DNA from: Pycnococcus provasolii
Taxonomy: Eukaryota; Chlorophyta; Pseudoscourfieldiophyceae; Pseudoscourfieldiales
DNA: 64,000 nucleotides
NCBI GenBank assembly: GCA_049487715.1
Contig: CP150565.1
Span: 434,001-498,000 of the forward strand
Direction: 5' to 3'
Part shown: positions 61,858 to 64,000 of the stretch, piece by piece
Layout: every line of letters starts with the position of its first letter
Position numbering within the stretch: position 1 is the stretch's first letter
Program-made: the position numbers and the translations under genes
The notes under the pieces: generated by a model
Seen by the model: only the letters and a program-made list of their open reading frames with translations
The model's database searches: none
What the model was told of the DNA's origin: nothing

Positions 61858-64000
61858 TACTTGACATTCACAGTGCCACGGCACGACGGTGCGCCGCAGC
61901 GGCACACGAGGTCGATCGCCTCGCTAGACATGCGGTAGTCGTAAGTCAGCTCCTCGAATGCTGCGATATCGCGCAGCGCGAAGAGTGCCACGCGGCAGCT
62001 ATTTTCGCCGACGTCCACGATTCGACTGGAGCAATTAGGCTCGCACGAATGATTCGCGAGCCGGGCGGCATTTCCGCAGAACGTCGCATCCACGTGAGCT
62101 GACTCGGCGTACGAGCTCCGCGGAAGGCCGAAGACGTACGTCCCAGAAGCGCCTACGCAATTCGACGCGTCGTATGAGCGAAACTCTCGGAGGTCCGATA
62201 CCGATTTGCGCACAAGTTGCCCGACGTACTCCACGACGAGCTCGCCACGTCGCACGGCAACCTTGCAGGCGAGACCGTTCCCGTGGATTGAGCTGCGCAC
62301 GAGCGTGATGCGGCTCGCATGAAGGCTTTGGCACAACTCAAGACGTGGCGTGTTGGCAAGCGTCGAAGGCCCACCAAGCTGCGGCCCTAGCCCACGAAGA
62401 GCATTCCAGTCGTGAGCCATACTGTTTGATGCAGGAATAAGGCACGACGAAGTTGCAAGAATCGGCGATGCCATCGACGCCAGATGAGACTGCAGGCGCT
62501 TGCGCCGCGTTGCGCATGGCCCGACCAGGTATGATACAGGTGATGGCTTTGGTGCACCGCGTGGCACGGGGGGAATAGGATCGCGCGGAGACAGCACCCG
62601 CGCTGACTTGCTCGTCGGTGCAGTGATCTGCGAATCCGGTGCCGCCGGCGCATCGCGCAAGCTCCCGCCGAGCTGTTTTGTCATCTCCTCCACAGAGAGT
62701 TGATCCTTCGAAGGCAAAGTTGCGGGCGTCTTGTCTGCCGAATGAATCTTCGCCATCTCCGTCTTGAAAGCTGGCGCATGCTTTCTGCACATCGTGACAA
62801 AGCAAGACCCATCCTCCAGCCGAGTGATGGACTCTCCGCCAAGAACGCCGCAGTCTTGAAGCACTTTCACGTCACGTGCACATACATATTCGGCGGCAAA
62901 CTCGGCGTGGTTGATGGCGCAGAGAGGATGCATGCCGAGGTAGCACTTCTTGAAACTGCACTGCACGACGGGGAATGCTGGCGGCCAATCTGCGGCGTCG
63001 CCGTCATTTCGCTTCTCTGGCTGGCAAACGACACACCGAAGCTCGCGGCGTTGTTTGTTGACTTTCTCAATGCCATGGAGCTCCTCGCGTACGTGCACAT
63101 TTGGCGCCATGCCATCCAGCGTGGCGTCCAGCGGTGGCGGGATATGCGGCGCAGGCTCATTGCCCTTTGCGATCTGATCGTGCGTCGGTGGATTGGTCGC
63201 GTGCTGCTTCTCCTCCTCCTCCTTCGTGTTGCGCTCGAAGCTAACCTCTGGCATGTAAAGTGCGCAGACGCTGTGCACGTAGCGAGTCTTGTAGAACATC
63301 TCGCTGCGTCGTGCGGTGGCAGATTTTCCCGCAAGTGCCCGGGCGCAGCTTTCGCTGGACGCTCTGCTGACAACCTTGTACGCCCCGCCGATCGATGGGC
63401 ACAAGGCACAAGGCGGATCCCTCAGCGTGCCGACAGTACTTCGAGCGTACGACACTGGTATTCGCGAGCGGTTCTCGCAGACTTCGCAAAGCCACGGCCT
63501 GCTGCCCATCGCATAAGCCGAGATGTCGATGTGGTAGCATTCTGTGTGTACCGTCAAAAGACATCCTGCACACTGCACAATCACGCTGCGATCAATCTCC
63601 TCATCTGACCGGCATATGTCGCACCTGTCAACGCGCGGCACGTGCACGAGCGCATTGGCTGGCGTCGAGCGGCAGGCGGTGTCAAGCTCGAAGGATTGCA
63701 GAAACCACTGCTCCACGTGCAGGAGAGCGTCAGCCGTTGCGTCAGTTGCCGAGGGTGCGCCATTCCGATCGTCCGCTGTTCCAACCACGGCACGGTCACC
63801 CTCCTTCGGCGGCGGCGATGGCATCATCGGTGGCAACTGCGCCAGGCTTTGCTCCAGCTGCTCTTCCCCGGAGGTGACCATCAGCAGAGGAAGCCACCTT
63901 TCTCGCGTCGCGGTGTCACCAATGCGGCGAATGATCGCCTTGCGCGTTCGCGCATACCCCAGTCCGAAGGCCTGATTACCTGAGAGTGTGGCTGGCTTTT
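61857..64000 (-). CDS. PHD/SET-domain histone methyltransferase, trithorax/ATX-like (5' end beyond window)
   Basis: The frame is open from the right window edge to the TAG at 61857. An ATG at 63881 is internal, because KPATLSGNQAFGLGYARTRK upstream continues the same frame. At least 713 residues are visible. A PHD finger (CDICRSDEEIDRS, CAGCLLTVHTECYH, CEVC) comes first. An extended PHD follows (CALCPSIGGAYK, YVHSVCALY, CVVCQPEK, CSFKKCYLGMHPLC, CRKH). The SET domain is near the end: SSIHGNGLACKVAVRRGELV then VEYVGQLV, YVFGL, ARLANHSCEPNC and ELTYDYR. The post-SET CRCGAPSCRGTV closes the zinc site. This order is that of ATX/trithorax H3K4 methyltransferases. The NHSCEPN and ELTYDY catalytic motifs are intact. 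Confidence 0.93.
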   Translation of the reverse strand, partial: KPATLSGNQAFGLGYARTRKAIIRRIGDTATRERWLPLLMVTSGEEQLEQSLAQLPPMMPSPPPKEGDRAVVGTADDRNGAPSATDATADALLHVEQWFLQSFELDTACRSTPANALVHVPRVDRCDICRSDEEIDRSVIVQCAGCLLTVHTECYHIDISAYAMGSRPWLCEVCENRSRIPVSYARSTVGTLRDPPCALCPSIGGAYKVVSRASSESCARALAGKSATARRSEMFYKTRYVHSVCALYMPEVSFERNTKEEEEKQHATNPPTHDQIAKGNEPAPHIPPPLDATLDGMAPNVHVREELHGIEKVNKQRRELRCVVCQPEKRNDGDAADWPPAFPVVQCSFKKCYLGMHPLCAINHAEFAAEYVCARDVKVLQDCGVLGGESITRLEDGSCFVTMCRKHAPAFKTEMAKIHSADKTPATLPSKDQLSVEEMTKQLGGSLRDAPAAPDSQITAPTSKSARVLSPRDPIPPVPRGAPKPSPVSYLVGPCATRRKRLQSHLASMASPILATSSCLIPASNSMAHDWNALRGLGPQLGGPSTLANTPRLELCQSLHASRITLVRSSIHGNGLACKVAVRRGELVVEYVGQLVRKSVSDLREFRSYDASNCVGASGTYVFGLPRSSYAESAHVDATFCGNAARLANHSCEPNCSSRIVDVGENSCRVALFALRDIAAFEELTYDYRMSSEAIDLVCRCGAPSCRGTVNVK

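Overview
This is nuclear DNA of a eukaryote, most likely a green alga (Chlorophyta, prasinophyte- or chlorophyte-like). The evidence is spliceosomal GT-AG introns, long eukaryotic proteins (trithorax-type SET, Dbp5/DDX19, TCF25/Rqc1, ALIX-type BRO1, cytosolic carboxypeptidase, complex I NDUFB10/PDSW) and plastid-type enzymes (class II DAHP synthase, ferritin with a presequence). There is also a hydroxyproline-type Pro-rich wall or surface protein, and the green-algal polyadenylation pentamer TGTAA follows or overlaps many stop codons. I cannot name the species. Short TTAGGG arrays occur between genes, so the telomere repeat may be of TTAGGG type.

The window is gene-dense and intron-poor, with 23 genes on both strands. 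Left to right: K+ channel (-, runs off the left edge), polytopic RING-H2 protein (+), TCF25/Rqc1 (-), biotin synthase (+), CYP51 (-), ferritin (-, 1 intron), type II glycosyltransferase-like protein (-), RCC1-repeat protein (+), lysine-methyltransferase-like protein (-), unknown signal-anchor protein (+), M14D carboxypeptidase (+), aldo/keto reductase (+, 1 intron), NDUFB10 (-, 2 introns), LRR/EGF receptor-like protein (+), coiled-coil protein (-), DDX19 helicase (+), Ig-like secreted protein (-), DAHP synthase (+), BRO1/ALIX (+), Kelch-IQ protein (+), bestrophin (-), a very large surface mosaic protein (+, 1 intron), and a PHD/SET histone methyltransferase (-, runs off the right edge).

The genes are unlinked housekeeping, membrane and surface functions rather than one pathway. 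Convergent pairs have stop-to-stop gaps as small as 67-170 bp, so 3' UTRs probably overlap. Divergent intergenic regions and single promoters tend to carry degenerate or perfect TTAGGG/CCCTAA arrays.

The points most worth a second look are listed here. (1) A homologous, hairpin-containing element of about 180 bp sits at two separate convergent gene ends (50478-50660 and 61675-61857). (2) Two adjacent unrelated enzymes share a C-terminal tail. (3) The RCC1-repeat gene appears to have its first repeat either turned into an intron or broken by a frameshift. (4) Five places in four genes need a single-base change or a very small or unusual intron to keep the frame open. (5) The surface mosaic combines a beta-helix, a P-domain-like module, Hyp-rich linkers, near-identical Cys modules and a multi-pass C-terminus.
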